A stretch of 64,000 nt of DNA from Strix aluco (Eukaryota; Chordata; Aves; Strigiformes; Strigidae). Below, in pieces: positions 42,101 through 55,100 of this stretch (position 1 is its first letter; each line of letters opens with the position of its first letter). A program made the position numbers and the translations under genes. The notes below the pieces were generated by a model. It searched no databases, was not told the origin of the DNA, and saw nothing but the letters and a program-made list of their open reading frames with translations. Where the stretch lies: positions 107,262,610 to 107,326,609 of the forward strand of contig NC_133934.1 of NCBI RefSeq assembly GCF_031877795.1, read 5' to 3'.

Positions 42101-42572
42101 CTTTCCAAGCTCTGTGCTCTCTTTTGGCTCCTCCATCATTTCAAAATCAATAGCTGTCTCTGATTGTCCCCCTCCCCGCCAGACCCTGCTCTTTGCTACC
42201 TCATTTTGGTTTTAATTTGCCACAGCAAAATAGCAGTCATTTTTCCCCCATCCTAATTAAGAAACCTATCCATTAAGGAGAAAGAAAACAAACCCAAAAC
42301 CTTCTTATCTAAGCCCTTAGCGCAGAACAGAGACAGAAATGATTGGTGAGATGATCACCTCTAGAAAGCCAAGGCCTTTATTGATTCTTCTGGCTTTCCT
42401 CAGTAAATACAGAATGAGTTTTAAATTCACCTAGAAGGAAGCTAAAAGCTAATGTAAAGTGCTGACTTCCCAACATCAGAGAAGAAAGAGGCAGTATGTC
42501 TTCTAGGCTGACTCACTTTTTACTCTCTATACATAGTTTCAACAAGAATATTTGGAGAATGTTTCATTGTAC

Positions 42573-42684
42573 CTCATAGAATCATTTAGGTTGAAAAAGA
42601 CCTTTGAGATCATTGAGTCAACCATAAATGTAGCACTGCCAGGTCCACCACTAAACCATGGCCCTAAGAGCCACATCTACATGT
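42573..42684 (-). mobile_element. CR1 LINE 3'-end fragment, minus orientation
   Basis: The plus strand reads TCATAGAATCATTTAGGTTG followed by AAAAAGACCTTTGAGATCAT, then CACTGCCAGGTCCACCACTA and AACCATGGCCCTAAG. This is the reverse complement of the classic avian CR1 3' terminus with its ATTCTATGA end. It is only about 110 bp long, so heavily 5'-truncated. Confidence 0.9.
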
Positions 42685-44010
42685 AAGTGTGTGTGCCACC
42701 TCACCTTACTTCTGTTTCAGTTTCCTCACATTTTGGTATACATTGGCCATGCTCCTGACCTTCCAGGAGGTAATGGTCCTGGCCTACCTTTTGGAAGAGC
42801 TTTGAGATCATGAAACAGATTAGAAAAGTCATGTTGTGGGCAAGTGGCCTCCTTCAGCCCAGCCAGCAGCACTGGGCACGTGAGTTAAGGAACTAAGCGT
42901 TGAGTGATGATGAAGGAGGGCACAACCTCAGTGCTAAAATGGGAGATTACAGACACAAAAAGGGAAAGGCTAGACAGAGAAGCTCAGGGAAGAGTCCAGT
43001 ATGCATGGGGATTTTGTGGAAGAGGACATTCAACAGCATGATAGGAAAAGGTCAGAGACAGAATAGTCCCTACTGACTTGGGAAAAACAAGATGGAAGAT
43101 GTCTTCAAAAGGTTAAAACTTTCACTGTCCAGAGCAATAAACATCTTCTCTGTTTTGCAGAGAGGGAAAGCTACTGCAAGCTTTTCCAGACCTTATCCCC
43201 TCCCTCCTTTTACCCCAGTGCAGTAGAAGCGGTAGATACCTTCCGTGATGCCTATCTGAATCCAAGCCCCAGCTGCAAATCAAAATCAGATCTGGCCCAC
43301 TGCTGTACTCCAGCCACTTATTTACCATCTTGGAGAGATAAGCATTTAGCTGATTAACCTGTTCAGAGTCTCTGTGCATAGTCAGCTCCCTCTAAGAGTG
43401 GTCATACACTTAAAATAGCAGGAACTGGATGGGGATGATGCTCACTGGGCTAAAATTACTCCGATATTCCAGATTGTTCCTCTCTTGACTGGGACCCCAA
43501 GAGCAAAACCCCTCAGAGCAGGACCTACTATAAAAATCCAGACAAGTCTGCATTGAGAGCCTAAAAGTAGGCTTTTGAGCTTGGCTTCCTGACGGAATAA
43601 GGCTTATGTTCTCCTGGTTTGTACATGTGTTAAACTCTGTGTGTTTTCACACTCCTGTCCAGTAACTTTGAAACCTGTTGGTCTATTTCAATTAGATTTG
43701 ATAGATGTCATAAAATTCACAGCTAATTAAGTTCCTGCAGGTTTAGTATGTAGCCAGTTAGAGGAGAGGGACTCTGATTCAGGAAAAGGGTGTGCCATAC
43801 ATGTCTTAAACACTGGAGGGATCACATGGGAAAAATCACTTATGAATGCTCAGCTGGAAAAAAAGCTTCAGTGAGAGCTCACAATTTTTCAGGAACATAA
43901 ATCTATACGGAACCATGGTACATTAATTCTGCACTTCACAAAACTACTGTTTTTGTTTTATTGTGATGTAGATGCAAGGAAAAAATTATTTATTTACAAA
44001 ACACTGTAAA

Positions 44011-44022
44011 CCCCCCCCCCCC
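44011..44022. repeat. Poly-C run, 12 bases
   Basis: A 12-base C homopolymer follows GTAAA in intergenic sequence. It is a simple repeat with no apparent role. Confidence 0.8.
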
Positions 44023-44257
44023 AGCTAAGATCCAGTGCATTTAAGTGGATCTGGTGGATCTAGCAGGTTTAGGAACTAGGATTCAGTAGTCCATTTGTTG
44101 TTGGCATCCTGTTTGTAACAGAAACCAGCACTCGCAGAGAGAACAGTGTACCACCTGAAATAGGAAAAGATGCTGAAGAAGCCTAGCAAGGAAAGTCAGG
44201 GGCCCAAGGCACACCATCTATGGGGAAGTGCTTGTGGGTCCTGGGGTCCTTTCATGT

Positions 44258-44606
44258 GACACAGAGGAGACTAAGAGGGGTTGGGGGCAGGTCTAACTGT
44301 AGACTTCAGCTATTTGAAGAAGAGTTAGAAAGACAGTGGAGCCAAACTCTTGGTAGTAACAGATGATAAGAAAAGGTATAGAGAATGGTTACAAGTGGTA
44401 TTTTGGGAAACTCACGCAGGACATAGGCAGAATTTCTTCTGAGTAGGGCAGCACTGGCAGAGGTTACTGAAAAAAATAGCAGTCTCCATCATGGAAGGTT
44501 TCTAAGTCTCATGCAGGTAGCCCATTGGCAACAGCACTATTCCTAGGGGGAGTTTGGACTAGACACCTCCAGAGGTCCCTTCGACCACCACTTCTGTGGT
44601 CCTTTG
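44258..44606 (+). mobile_element. CR1 LINE 3' fragment, plus orientation, decayed
   Basis: The order of phrases follows the CR1 3' region: ACAGAGGAGACTAAGAGGGG, a CAGCTATTTGAAGAAGAG segment, GAATGGTTACAAGTGG, GGCAGAATTTCTTC, then CATGGAAGGTTTCTAAG. It ends with TTTGGACTAGACACCTCCAG and AGGTCCCTTCGACC. Many small changes indicate considerable age. It lies between SPTLC2 and ALKBH1. Confidence 0.8.
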
Positions 44607-47600
44607 ACTACAGATATCATAAGATGATGCAAGGAAACAGCTTGTATGAGCTAAGCTGTAATCTGCACAGCAGCAACTTTTATCTCATCTCAGCTTTACC
44701 AGAGCACATGTAAACATATTCTTAGTCAGTGTTCAAGTCTTCATATAGAAAAATGGTTTTATTAAGGTATTTGTAATTATCATTTGCTAAATATAAATAG
44801 CGGAACTTATGTTGTACTGTCCTAAACTTGTCAGCCACATCTTGTGCCTCTTGTACCAGATCTATAGCTTTATGCTACAGATTGTTTTCAACCAGCTTTG
44901 GTTATTATGATTTACAGAAGCATCTGCAGACTGTGGATGACTGTCACTGGTTTTCTCTCAAAGTCTCTTCTTGCATAGACATTATCCAAAAAAAGGCCCT
45001 TTATATATAGGTCTTTTGAGGCCTCCAGCAACTTATTTTTCTGGATCATTAATTTCTGCAGTCCATGTACTTCTGTTAACTTTCTGAGGTAATGCTTTCA
45101 GACCCAGGCAAGTTTTATGATTTCATCAGAACTAAAGTATGCTTAGAGCACACTGGATTATAGCTCAGTTAATTTTGCATCCCAATTAAGTGGAAGACAG
45201 TCTTGTCACTGACAAGTCTCTTTTACGTGTTACATCTATCCTGCTTCAGGTGTGATGCAGAGAATGAGAATGACTTATGTGAATAGATGAAGACAGATCC
45301 AAGTTCTTGTCTGCACTCTGCAAGATGGCTTCAACCTGGACCTGTAGCCATGGCAGTGAGATACCCAGATAGCAGCACAGTAATCCCTACCTACTTAGCT
45401 TCTTCCATAGCTACTAGCTTCTCACTATGTACTAGCTCAGCAGAGCACATAGCATAAGTAGAGGAGCTTAGGTGTACCTTACTACTATCTGTAGAAATAT
45501 CTGATGTAGAACAGTGAGGAAAAAGTGTCAACAGGCTCTCAAAAAGTAAAAATACCTACAATGAGAATCATTCCAGGGGCAGGCACAGCTCTAGGGACTG
45601 CTTTGCCTGTAAGTTAGTGCCTGGTTGGCATGCAGAGGGCATGCGGTAAATCTCTCTTGGGTGCTAGTCAGCAGTCCAGTTTGTAACACTGAACTTCTTC
45701 AGCACAGTACTCTCAGGACCAAAAATAAGTTTGTACAGACAGTTTCCTCTTCTGCTTTCAGTATTCATCCCATTGTGCTTTGATTCTGATTTAACTGGAG
45801 ATTTTATTTTCCCTTTCCTCTTGATTACAAAAAAAGCAGTAATCGTTTAAACTCTGTTGGACAGTTAGCTTTATCTATAGATCACATAATGAACAGAGTA
45901 CATGTGGTAAACAACATGCTTCATTACCAGGTGGCCTTGAATTAAACACAATTATCTTCTTGTAATCAACTCATTATATTAATTTTCTTGCAGAATTCGT
46001 CCAGATTACCTCTTTTTTCCCTCCCCTCAGCTGTGCACAGCAGGGCATCCTACAAGACTGCGGCCTATACCACCGATGCAGTTTTACACTTGTGGCCCTT
46101 GGGCACTACTCATTTAGAGGAATTAAAAGCTACAGAGATTATCTCAGCGTGCACCTATATGAACACAAGCAAGTATTTGTGATACCTATAGATACAAAAA
46201 ATTTGATCAGTGCTCTGAAAAATCCTGTTGGATCATCAGAAACCTAAACAAATGAGGTGCAGTGTCACAGCTTGAGAGCTGTGTAGAGAGGCCAATGGTT
46301 CCCAATCATTTGGTCCTAGAAGGAAAACTAGCACATCGCCGGATGCAGCCCTATTCCCCGCTTTCTTCCCACGGCTGTTGCTGCCTTGTTGAATTCATGT
46401 TCTGGAAGCACAGCTTGCAGAGCCCACAGAAGTCCTGTGATTTGCTCATTTGTTTTCCACTCTTCTGTGGTCACAGAACCAATGCTTCTTCTAGGCTGAC
46501 AGTTTGGGAAATTCTTCCTTCTTATAGTTGTTTCTCTTTGTACATGGATGACTTTTTTCCCTGGGTCATTTCCCATACACCCATTTGTGGGTCATGGACT
46601 TTTAATTTTCTGGGTGTCTGATACAGAATTAGATCAGGGCTGTCCGTCACTCACAATGGCATTAGGTAACAAGCTTGACTGCAAGTCAGTAACTCAGCAA
46701 CTTCACAACTTCGTCACATCTAAACATAAGGCTTCAGTGGACTGGATCCTTCCCATGACCAATTGCTATCAGTAGTTTGCAGCATTTACTACAATTTCAA
46801 ATTGCAAAGGATAAACAGTAGGGTTTATTGTCCTTGAATCACAGGAACAATTGAATCCTGGAATAAATGATTGCTTGTCAATTGTTATATAGTTGTAGGA
46901 AACTGAAGACATAAGAAATGAGAACCATGAACTTAAACCTCAGCTTGTGACATGAAGAAACCAGCTCCAGTTCATGACCATCTAGTTCCATGACTCTGAC
47001 TTCTCTCGTCTTTGGTGCCAAGGGAGTTGGCAGATTTTGCCTCCCTCTCAAGAGTGAAGAACAGAGAGTCTGCCTTCTCACTGTCAAGAAAACAAATATT
47101 CCTCTCCCCTTCCCCACCTTCAGGTGGCACTAAGGGAGCTTTGCTGTCTTCTGAGACTTAATCAGTCAACTTTCCATTCTGGTCATGTTGTAACCTCCCT
47201 GCATAACAGTATTCACTCTCCTAGGGCTCAGCTGTAAATACCCCAAGCCTAGGATACAGAAAGGACACATTGCTGGCATAGAATAAGATACTAAAACCCA
47301 CATCCGATTATTTTAGACATTAAATTACTGGAGCTCTTTGCAGTATTGTGTAAGCAATTAATTGCACACATACACACATTCACCTGCTATGAAATAAGCA
47401 GACCAGACACACCTTCCCCATGAGGAGAAGCTGACACATACATATTAAATTGGACTTTCATACTGCAGGCAGCACCTCTCTGAAACTGCCCAACAAACCC
47501 TGAACTGCTGGTAAGCAAAGTAGCCCTGCAGGCATATACAGGGCTCCTCCACCGGAGCTGGCAGATGGCAGACGCATTAGATCCAAAAGAAGCCTGGAGG

Positions 47601-48655
47601 GAACAGCACAAGGGATGCGGCAGCATTAACTATACACTGAAATAACTAACAGGGAGAAAAAGAAAGGAAGAAAAAAGCCAGCCCAACACTGATAGAGATC
47701 TTTAATTTAAAAACTGAGTAAGTTTATTCATTGGGAAAGTGCAACAAAATACCCCAGGGATAGTGCATTCCACTCCAACAATTAAAACTGCATTAAAAAG
47801 CAGATAGGAAGGTCCGAGTCTTAAAGAGAACTGACACAAAAGCTAGTGCTTTTCTTTGTTTCGATACATTTATCTTTGGGTTGCAGAGATAGTCACCGAT
47901 TAATTTTTTTTAGGTACTTAATATACAACTTCTTTGCTTCTACTTGTAAGTCATTCTGTTCCTTAAAGATGCTAGCTCGGGACTGGAGGACCATAATCTG
48001 CAGGCACTTAAGAGGGGGCAGTTTTGAAAGAATGGGAATGTAGGTCTGTCACATACTTACTGTTGGGAGGAGATCCAGCTGGGAGCTACTAGATATTCTA
48101 AGTAGATATTTCCCCCCATTGTTTCTCTCTAAAATCTGAGGTATGCAAAGAAAGTCCAGTTCCACTCCTAAGAGCAGTTTCTGCTGCAGCTGAGGGGGTG
48201 CAAGCAGGCAAAAGGAGAGCACAGGACTACAGCAAGCCCACAGCAGGTGTTGCTTGAGGGAGGTGCTAGTTTCTGATCACTGAACCCACTGGGGCTGTAG
48301 AGGCAATTCTCTTGGAAAGGCTGCAGGTAGGTCCCACACCCATAGCAACCTATTCTCTTTCATACTTGTTAGTGTACTTGATCTGAGCTTCACAAACCCA
48401 ATAGGATTCTTTAACACATAGCAATTATGTATCTTTTGCTAGCACTTTCTGCCCAATGATTTCAAAATACTTCATGAGCATCACTGAACCAAGCTTAAAA
48501 TTCTGACATACAGGTATTTTAAAGGGAACCAAGTACAGTAAATGTCTGCAACAAAATGGCAAAGTTCATCTCCTGAGTCCCAGTCCTGAACTTACCCTTC
48601 TTTTCCTTTTAAATTCTCTTCTCCCCACTTATTTCTTACAGCAAGGAGGACTACG

Positions 48656-48676
48656 TTTATTCTGCAGAAGTTTATT
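48656..48676 (-). terminator. Two candidate polyadenylation signals of ALKBH1
   Basis: The plus strand has TTTATT at 48656-48661 and at 48671-48676, so the minus strand carries AATAAA twice, about 100-120 bp beyond the ALKBH1 stop codon. This would give a very short 3' UTR. A further AATAAA at about 47718-47723 (minus) could serve a longer form. Confidence 0.5.
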
Positions 48677-48775
48677 AATCCCAATACAGACAAGTGACTT
48701 CTAGTATGATTACATTAGTTCCCAATTCCATACGGAGGTTGCCTGTCCAGTCCACGTCAGCATGATCTCCTGGTC

Positions 48776-49199
48776 TCAGCTGTCTGGATTTGGTTTATGT
48801 CTCTTGGCCCTGCTGTTCTCCTGATGGTGACTGTCTTCAGAGGCTGCTTGGCCCTTTCCGTTTGTCCCAGATTCCTCTGGAAATTTCTGACCCTCAGCCA
48901 ACACCTGTCGAATAGTCATATTAATGCGGGAAGACTGCAAGTACTTGGCACACACCTGCCAATCCTCATCAGAGCTGAGCTCAATGACCGAGCCAACAGG
49001 AAGGTCTGAAGGAAGTGCCTGGTCCAGGCATGAAGGCAGAGCTGTCCCTTCAGGGTTGGGGAGGACGCGGGGGACAGCATGGTACAGCAGACGGCTGAAG
49101 CCAGACATCACCATGATATCTCCACTATGCATGAACATTGCTGTTGGGGCCTCCTCCCGCTTCAGGCCCCCAAGCAAAAATATTGAGGATTGCCCAAAA
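48776..49199 (-). CDS. ALKBH1: ALKBH1 coding exon 6 (terminal)
   Basis: The exon is 424 bp to the TGA at 48778-48776, with acceptor CTCTAG. It encodes [32 protein letters not shown] (third iron ligand His269), [10 protein letters not shown] (2-oxoglutarate arginines), and a hydrophilic tail ending [11 protein letters not shown]. The NPDS ending matches human. The tail before it is the least conserved part. Confidence 0.97.
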
Positions 49200-52100
49200 C
49201 TAGAGGTGGTATGAGGATGGAGGGAGAAAACAAATTCAGTTAGAGGACAATTATATATACAGTAAGCAAATATTAGCAGCTAAATCCCTTTATAAAAAAC
49301 TCAGCAAACCCAAACAAGAAAACCAGATGGACTCCTAGTAACAACTTTACAATGAGAACACAGAAAACAGACCAAGAGGCCTGGTTCAAGGTAAGCAAAG
49401 TGTGAGCAGTTGCCCTGCCAGGTTTGAAGCTCTGCTGAGGTATTTCATCCCTGCCTGCTAGTACCCAGCTGCCACTCTGCTGTTTTAGAACAGAACTGTG
49501 CTCCATGCAAAAAGCTCTTCCAGTCCAGGCACCACATCCATGCTATTCAAGCAGTCTTCAAAGAAAAACCTATGCCCTTGAGCTACAGATTCCTACTATT
49601 GAAATCTTCAGAGAACAAAGATTATACACCCAATTAGCAAACTATGTCATACTGAATTCCTATACCCATACACAACCATAGAAAAAAAAAAAAGCCACCA
49701 ATCCTTCCACAACACCCAAGCACTTTCCTTGACTCACCTGAATGATAAGAGGGGCCTAGAATGGTCTAGTTCAGACTCATCCACATGAATTCCCAGTGAA
49801 GAGTCAAAATGATAGTAGTTCAAGATCCCTGCTTGGGCTTGGAAACCCCGGAACCCACAGGCTGCAGCCACTTGTTCTGACAGGAAAGCAAGGTCTGAGG
49901 GGAAAGGAGTGTGGTGATTTGCTGAGTACTTCTGGAGGAAGGAGAGTAGAAAAAAAACACAAACCACACCCAGAACATCAGAGCAGCAAATACAATTGGA
50001 AACAAACATTGAAGGAGAACTCAGTTTTGCTGATAGTCATGGAGAAGGACATCATATTTGCCTGGAAAATGACTACAACATAGGCAGAACCACAGCAGGT
50101 TTACCTCTTATTTAATTCGGGGCCTATGCTGAGACTGCCAGAGATTCAATTAATCGTGGCGTTAAGCATTATATCTGGATGGCAAATGAAGTCAGTAGGA
50201 TTAGTACCTAAGGTTAGTACCAACATCCTGAGGATCTACTTGGTCATTACCTAAAGCTGCCAATGGAAAGACAGTTCTGTATCTCAACAGAGCTCTGAAA
50301 CAAGTATCTTGATTCCTTCTTTGAAGAATAAACCAAACAGGAATCAATTGCAAACCTACTTTTTCTCTCTCCCATGAGTGATTCTGAGAGGACTGGAAGG
50401 GAAAAACCAAGTTTTTATGAAGGCCACCCAACAGGCTGACCTGGTAAATACAGGCTGCAAGCAGATTTGGTTCAGTATCTGCAATATACTGATAAGACTG
50501 CATATTCACTCTGCCATCCTTTCTCAGCCTCCATCTGACTCAGTCTTATCAAAACGTTTATTTTGGTCAGGAGGCTCAAAATAGGTGTTAGTTGGTGAGA
50601 CTGTACTATACTGGTTCAGACTCTTAAGTTCAAAGTCACATCAGCAGCAGTCTCTTCCTGCTCTCACTCACCCCTCCAAAGAGTAGTTTCTCCAAAGTAG
50701 CTGTCTTCAAGCACTCAAGATCATTCTCATCTTAAGTAATTAATGATGCTTTTGTGACTGTCCCTTTTGGTAGGGTAAAAATGCTCACTTATCGTCAAAT
50801 AGTCACAGGTCTAGAGCTGAGTATATGTTACCATGTTACCTTTCAAAGGAGAGAGTGCAGCAATGGACTTTTTGCTGTTAAATCCTTCACAGTAAACTAA
50901 TACAGATTAAAATGTTCTTACAAGCATGGTTTGTTACAGCCTTTCCTCAAGACTGTCTTGTAGGATCATAAGCATTTTATTCCATGATGCCCTCTGTCTG
51001 CCATTCTGAGTCCTTACAGCTAATAAAAATAGAGAAGAATTTAATTTCAATACCTTAGTATCCCAGTTGTAATGGTAACCAAGGGTCACCCAGCGCAGCT
51101 TCTCCAGTAAGCTTCTGGGCTCCCATTTACTGGAACCTTTCCTTCTGCAAAGACAAAATGGAACGAAATAGGATACATGTTAATTTCTGAGGAGTTTTCT
51201 GGTAGCACAGCATACAGTAATGAGATTCACTCAGCCTATTAAAACCATCAATTCTAAACTAATTTTCAGTGCCATTATTTTTCTCTTCCAAAGACCCTGA
51301 AAATTCAGTTCATGCAGTTTGTGCAAGCTGTAGGGCCTACTGTCAACTACTATCAGTTTGAAAGCTTGTATTTTCAACATGATACATAACGGGTTATCAG
51401 ATGGAGACAACACAATGAGCTGGTACAGATTTAGAAGTCAGAATTAAGCATGTACTATTTGAGCACCTGGAAGTGAAAGAACAGAATCTGTGAAGATCTA
51501 AAAGGTACAAACACAAGGAAAAAATATTCTAGGCACTTAATGGAAAGTGACAAGAAAGGAAAATGCTTCCCCTGACAGTGAAGTGTATCAAGTTGCAAAG
51601 GACCGCTAGTTCTACCACTCAGTGCTTTTACAAAAGTCCTTAGGATGGACTGACTCAGTGGTCGGTAAGAAGCAAGACTGCTCTAGCTATGACCATACAC
51701 TTCTTGTCATATCAAGAAGTCCAGATTGCAGGTGTCTCCTATCCAGACTGCTATGCAGAACAAAAAACTGCTTTTCTAAAGTGACAAGCCTGATGCAGAA
51801 GGACTCAGCAGTCTGAAGCCACACACCAATTTACCATTCTTACTTGAAGGTGGTAAAGGCAGGAAGAGACCTCAGAGATGGGCTTTTACTATGGTCTACA
51901 GAAAAGTCCTTAAAACGTTACAAAGAGCATTACTATAGTAAATCCAATAGAAACATGTTAGTGACAAATATAAAAAGCAAGGTACACATGTATCTTCTAG
52001 TCCATTCCAGCAATTTCAGTTTCTTTTCTCAAGCTAATTCACATGTTATGGTAAAGAAAGGAAGAAAAGGGAAATGTACTCAGAACATCATGATAAACAG

Positions 52101-55100
52101 TAGCTCCAGATGGTTTGCTCTCATTTATAGCCTCATTAGTTCAGTAAGACATGCTCGCTTTTACAGAACAGGATTCATATTTGTACTGCCATGGTCAAGT
52201 CTCAGCCAAGCATCTGCATTTAATGCGCATTTGTACCTGGATACACAGCTTGTTTCTGCCCTTCACCTATAGCGTGCTGATAGTTCCTAAGCTAAACCAG
52301 GAACAGGAGTAAAAGGCCAGTTTCTTTACCTTTAGTAATTTTTCATAGCTCACTGATTATTGAAAGAAAGTAATCTTTCCAGTTTCCATCTTTGTCACAT
52401 TTACCATAATGCAGCAACACTGTAACTGCTGCTGCTTGGAACAATTTATGGAGCCTACAAGCAGGTAACACAGCATTTAGAAAAGGGAGAGCCCACAACT
52501 CATTCCTCTACATCTTTAAATCAACAAAGTGAATGTTCGTAATTAGCATGTGACTTTTGAAAGCACCCTTCTTTTTCTACAGTGCTAGAGTGTTTGCACA
52601 ACAGCAGGAACCCAAATATGCTCGGTAGGTCCTTATTCCCAGAACTTAGTATTTTGCATGCGATTTCACACGTGATTGCTAAGGAGAGGAAAGTCTGCGT
52701 GTTATGTATCTGGAAATAATGAGTTCCTAGAGCTGTAGCAGCAGGTGCTCCTACAAGCAAGCAGAGAGAAATTCTGGTATAACTGTGTTAGAAAGAGAAC
52801 AAGACTGAACAGCAGGGGGGCTTTGGTCTGAAGCTTCCTTTTTTCTGTATCCACTGGTAAATGATTGCATCTATAAAATCCCCCCAGCCTTTTCCTTATA
52901 CACAAGGATATATAAATCCCTCATAGGGATGCTCTACCCCCTTTTATGCTTTTAATTGTCCCCAGCACTAAAGAAAATACCCAAAGTCTTACTTTGTAAG
53001 AGACCTTTGCTGGTTTTGGCTGGGATAGAGTTAATTTTCTTCACAGCAGCTACTATGGGGCTGTATTTTGGATTTGTGCTGGAAATAGGGATGATAATGC
53101 AGAGATGTTCTAGCTATTGCTGAGCAGTGCTTACACAGAGCCAAGGCCTCTTCTGCTTCTCACACCACCCCACCAGCAAGTAGGCTGGGGGTGCACAAGA
53201 AATTGGGAAGGGGGTCAGCTGTCCCGGCTGTGTCCAACTGCCCAAAGGGATATCCCAGACCATGTGATGTCATGCTCAGCATATAAAGCTGGGGGAAGGA
53301 GGAGGAAGGGGAGGACGATCGGAGTGATGGCGTCTTCCCAAGTAACCGTTACACATGATGGAGCCCTGCTTTCCTGGAGATGGCTGAACACCTGCCTGCC
53401 AATGGGAAATGGTGAATATGTTCCTTGTTTTGCTTTGCTTGCGTGTGGCTTTTGCTTTACATGTTAATCTGTGTTTATCTCAACCCACGAGTTTTCTCAC
53501 TTTTACCCTTCCAATTCCCTCCCCCATCCCATGGGGGGAAGTGAGCGAGCAGCTGTGTGGAGCTTAGCTGCTGGCTGGGGTTAAACCACAACAGGAGCAT
53601 AGCATACATTTCTAGGAACTGTATAGACTCTCCCTACCTTGCGATACCTGCATCCCAAAAAGAGCACATAAGCCAGGACCCAAGCACATCTTATGCTTCT
53701 TCGTGATGGCTTTAAAAAACATTAAAGTTGTGTCCAGTCTTGGAAGTAAACCTCTTTTTAGTTAAGCATTTTGCTTCTCCCCTCCCTGAAAGGCTCTCAT
53801 TCCAGATACTAGACAAGTTGGCTAGTTTGATCCGCTGTCCCCTGGGTAAAAGCACAAATACAGCAGTTTGCTCACCTGAAGACTCAGGCAAGTGCTTAAT
53901 AAACCTGTCAGTGTTTCTGCCAGCCATCACTCTTCCAAACACTGTTTTCAACTGAAGTGGATTCAGCTGAAAATTAACCCCTGTTCTGATCATTCTCTGT
54001 GTGTGCAGGAGGTGCTGCTGGGAAAGGCCTGTCAAGCTGGAACAGTACCCCACTTTTTTCAGCTGTAGGGCACAATACTTTCAAAGAACAATTTTTCATC
54101 ATTGATGGAACACAAAAAAGGCGTCTGAATTTCTGTAACTAATTCTGACTGAGCCTGAAAAACACAAGTGGGGGCATAACTTCTCTCCTAGGTGCAAATA
54201 TTTAGAAGTCCAAATGTTGCTTTTGCTATTCCACGTCTTGTAGGTGTTAACAGTATTTCTGAAGAAAAATCTCAGCATGTCAATTTCACTAAGAGACTGA
54301 GGTGGAAGATGAGAGTTGTAGGAAACTCTGGTCACTCCATCACAAGAAACAATCATTATGAAAAAATGAGCAGTGAAGTCAGCATAGTAATGATAAATAC
54401 CCAATAACTAAAAGATTGTGTACTGTAAACAGCATTTATCTTGTATGGTTTTTTACAGGTGACCAATTAAAAAAAAAGTCTTTAAAACAGCTTCAGTCAC
54501 AGAACTCTGAACCTGTGGGAATCTTTCAGAGTAAACAGGACAGCCATCTCAGATTGAATGAAAAAAAAAAAAAACCAACCAACCAAAAAACAACCCAAAC
54601 CAAAACAAAAAAATACATTGGAAAGTAAAACCACAGAAACTAGCTGATTTGAGAAGTTCAAAAAAGTGGAGGTAACAGCCTTTCAATTACAGTATACTAG
54701 GTCCGACAGCTGATGGGGAAGAAGAACTAGCATGAGCAGGGTGTTTGGAAAGGATCCTCTTTGCCTCAGAAAAACTGATGCCTAGAGGGACCTCACAGTT
54801 CCACTTGTAGCTGAGGTTAGCATGCTTCCAAGCACCATAATATCAGCCAGGATCACTATTTTACATTTTATTGATGGCTTTATACTAGAAAATCCCATTG
54901 TGAGTGTGAAAGCAGAGAATTAACAAAGAGCACATCAAGCCATGAAAAACCCATCTTTAACTTGGCATGTCTGACACCATCTGCATACTGCCAGCACGCA
55001 CACAATCTTTTTCAGCTTCCCTTCCCTGATCGTTTTTCTTAGACCTTCTCAGAGCTGAGACCTTCTGGCTCCATTAAGTTTTCATCACCAAAGGTTATTG

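Larger units (their letters stand above)
29481..48640. other. Intergenic region between SPTLC2 5' end and ALKBH1 3' end
   Basis: This is about 19 kb without a supportable gene. Open frames are short (at most about 135 codons), have no recognisable domain and overlap one another on both strands. Contents that can be named are a poly-C run at 33977-34011, an imperfect hairpin at 36015-36133, CR1 fragments at 42573-42684 and 44258-44606, a 12-base C run at 44011-44022, a short inverted repeat at 31921-31942 and a possible hAT-like fragment near 46286. A non-coding transcript divergent from the SPTLC2 CpG island is possible but nothing in the sequence proves it. Confidence 0.75.

Noticed and set aside
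53712..54053. 113-codon minus-strand open frame beside the LTR
   Set aside because: No recognisable domain, and neither splice sites nor similarity tie it to ALKBH1 or to a retroviral gene.
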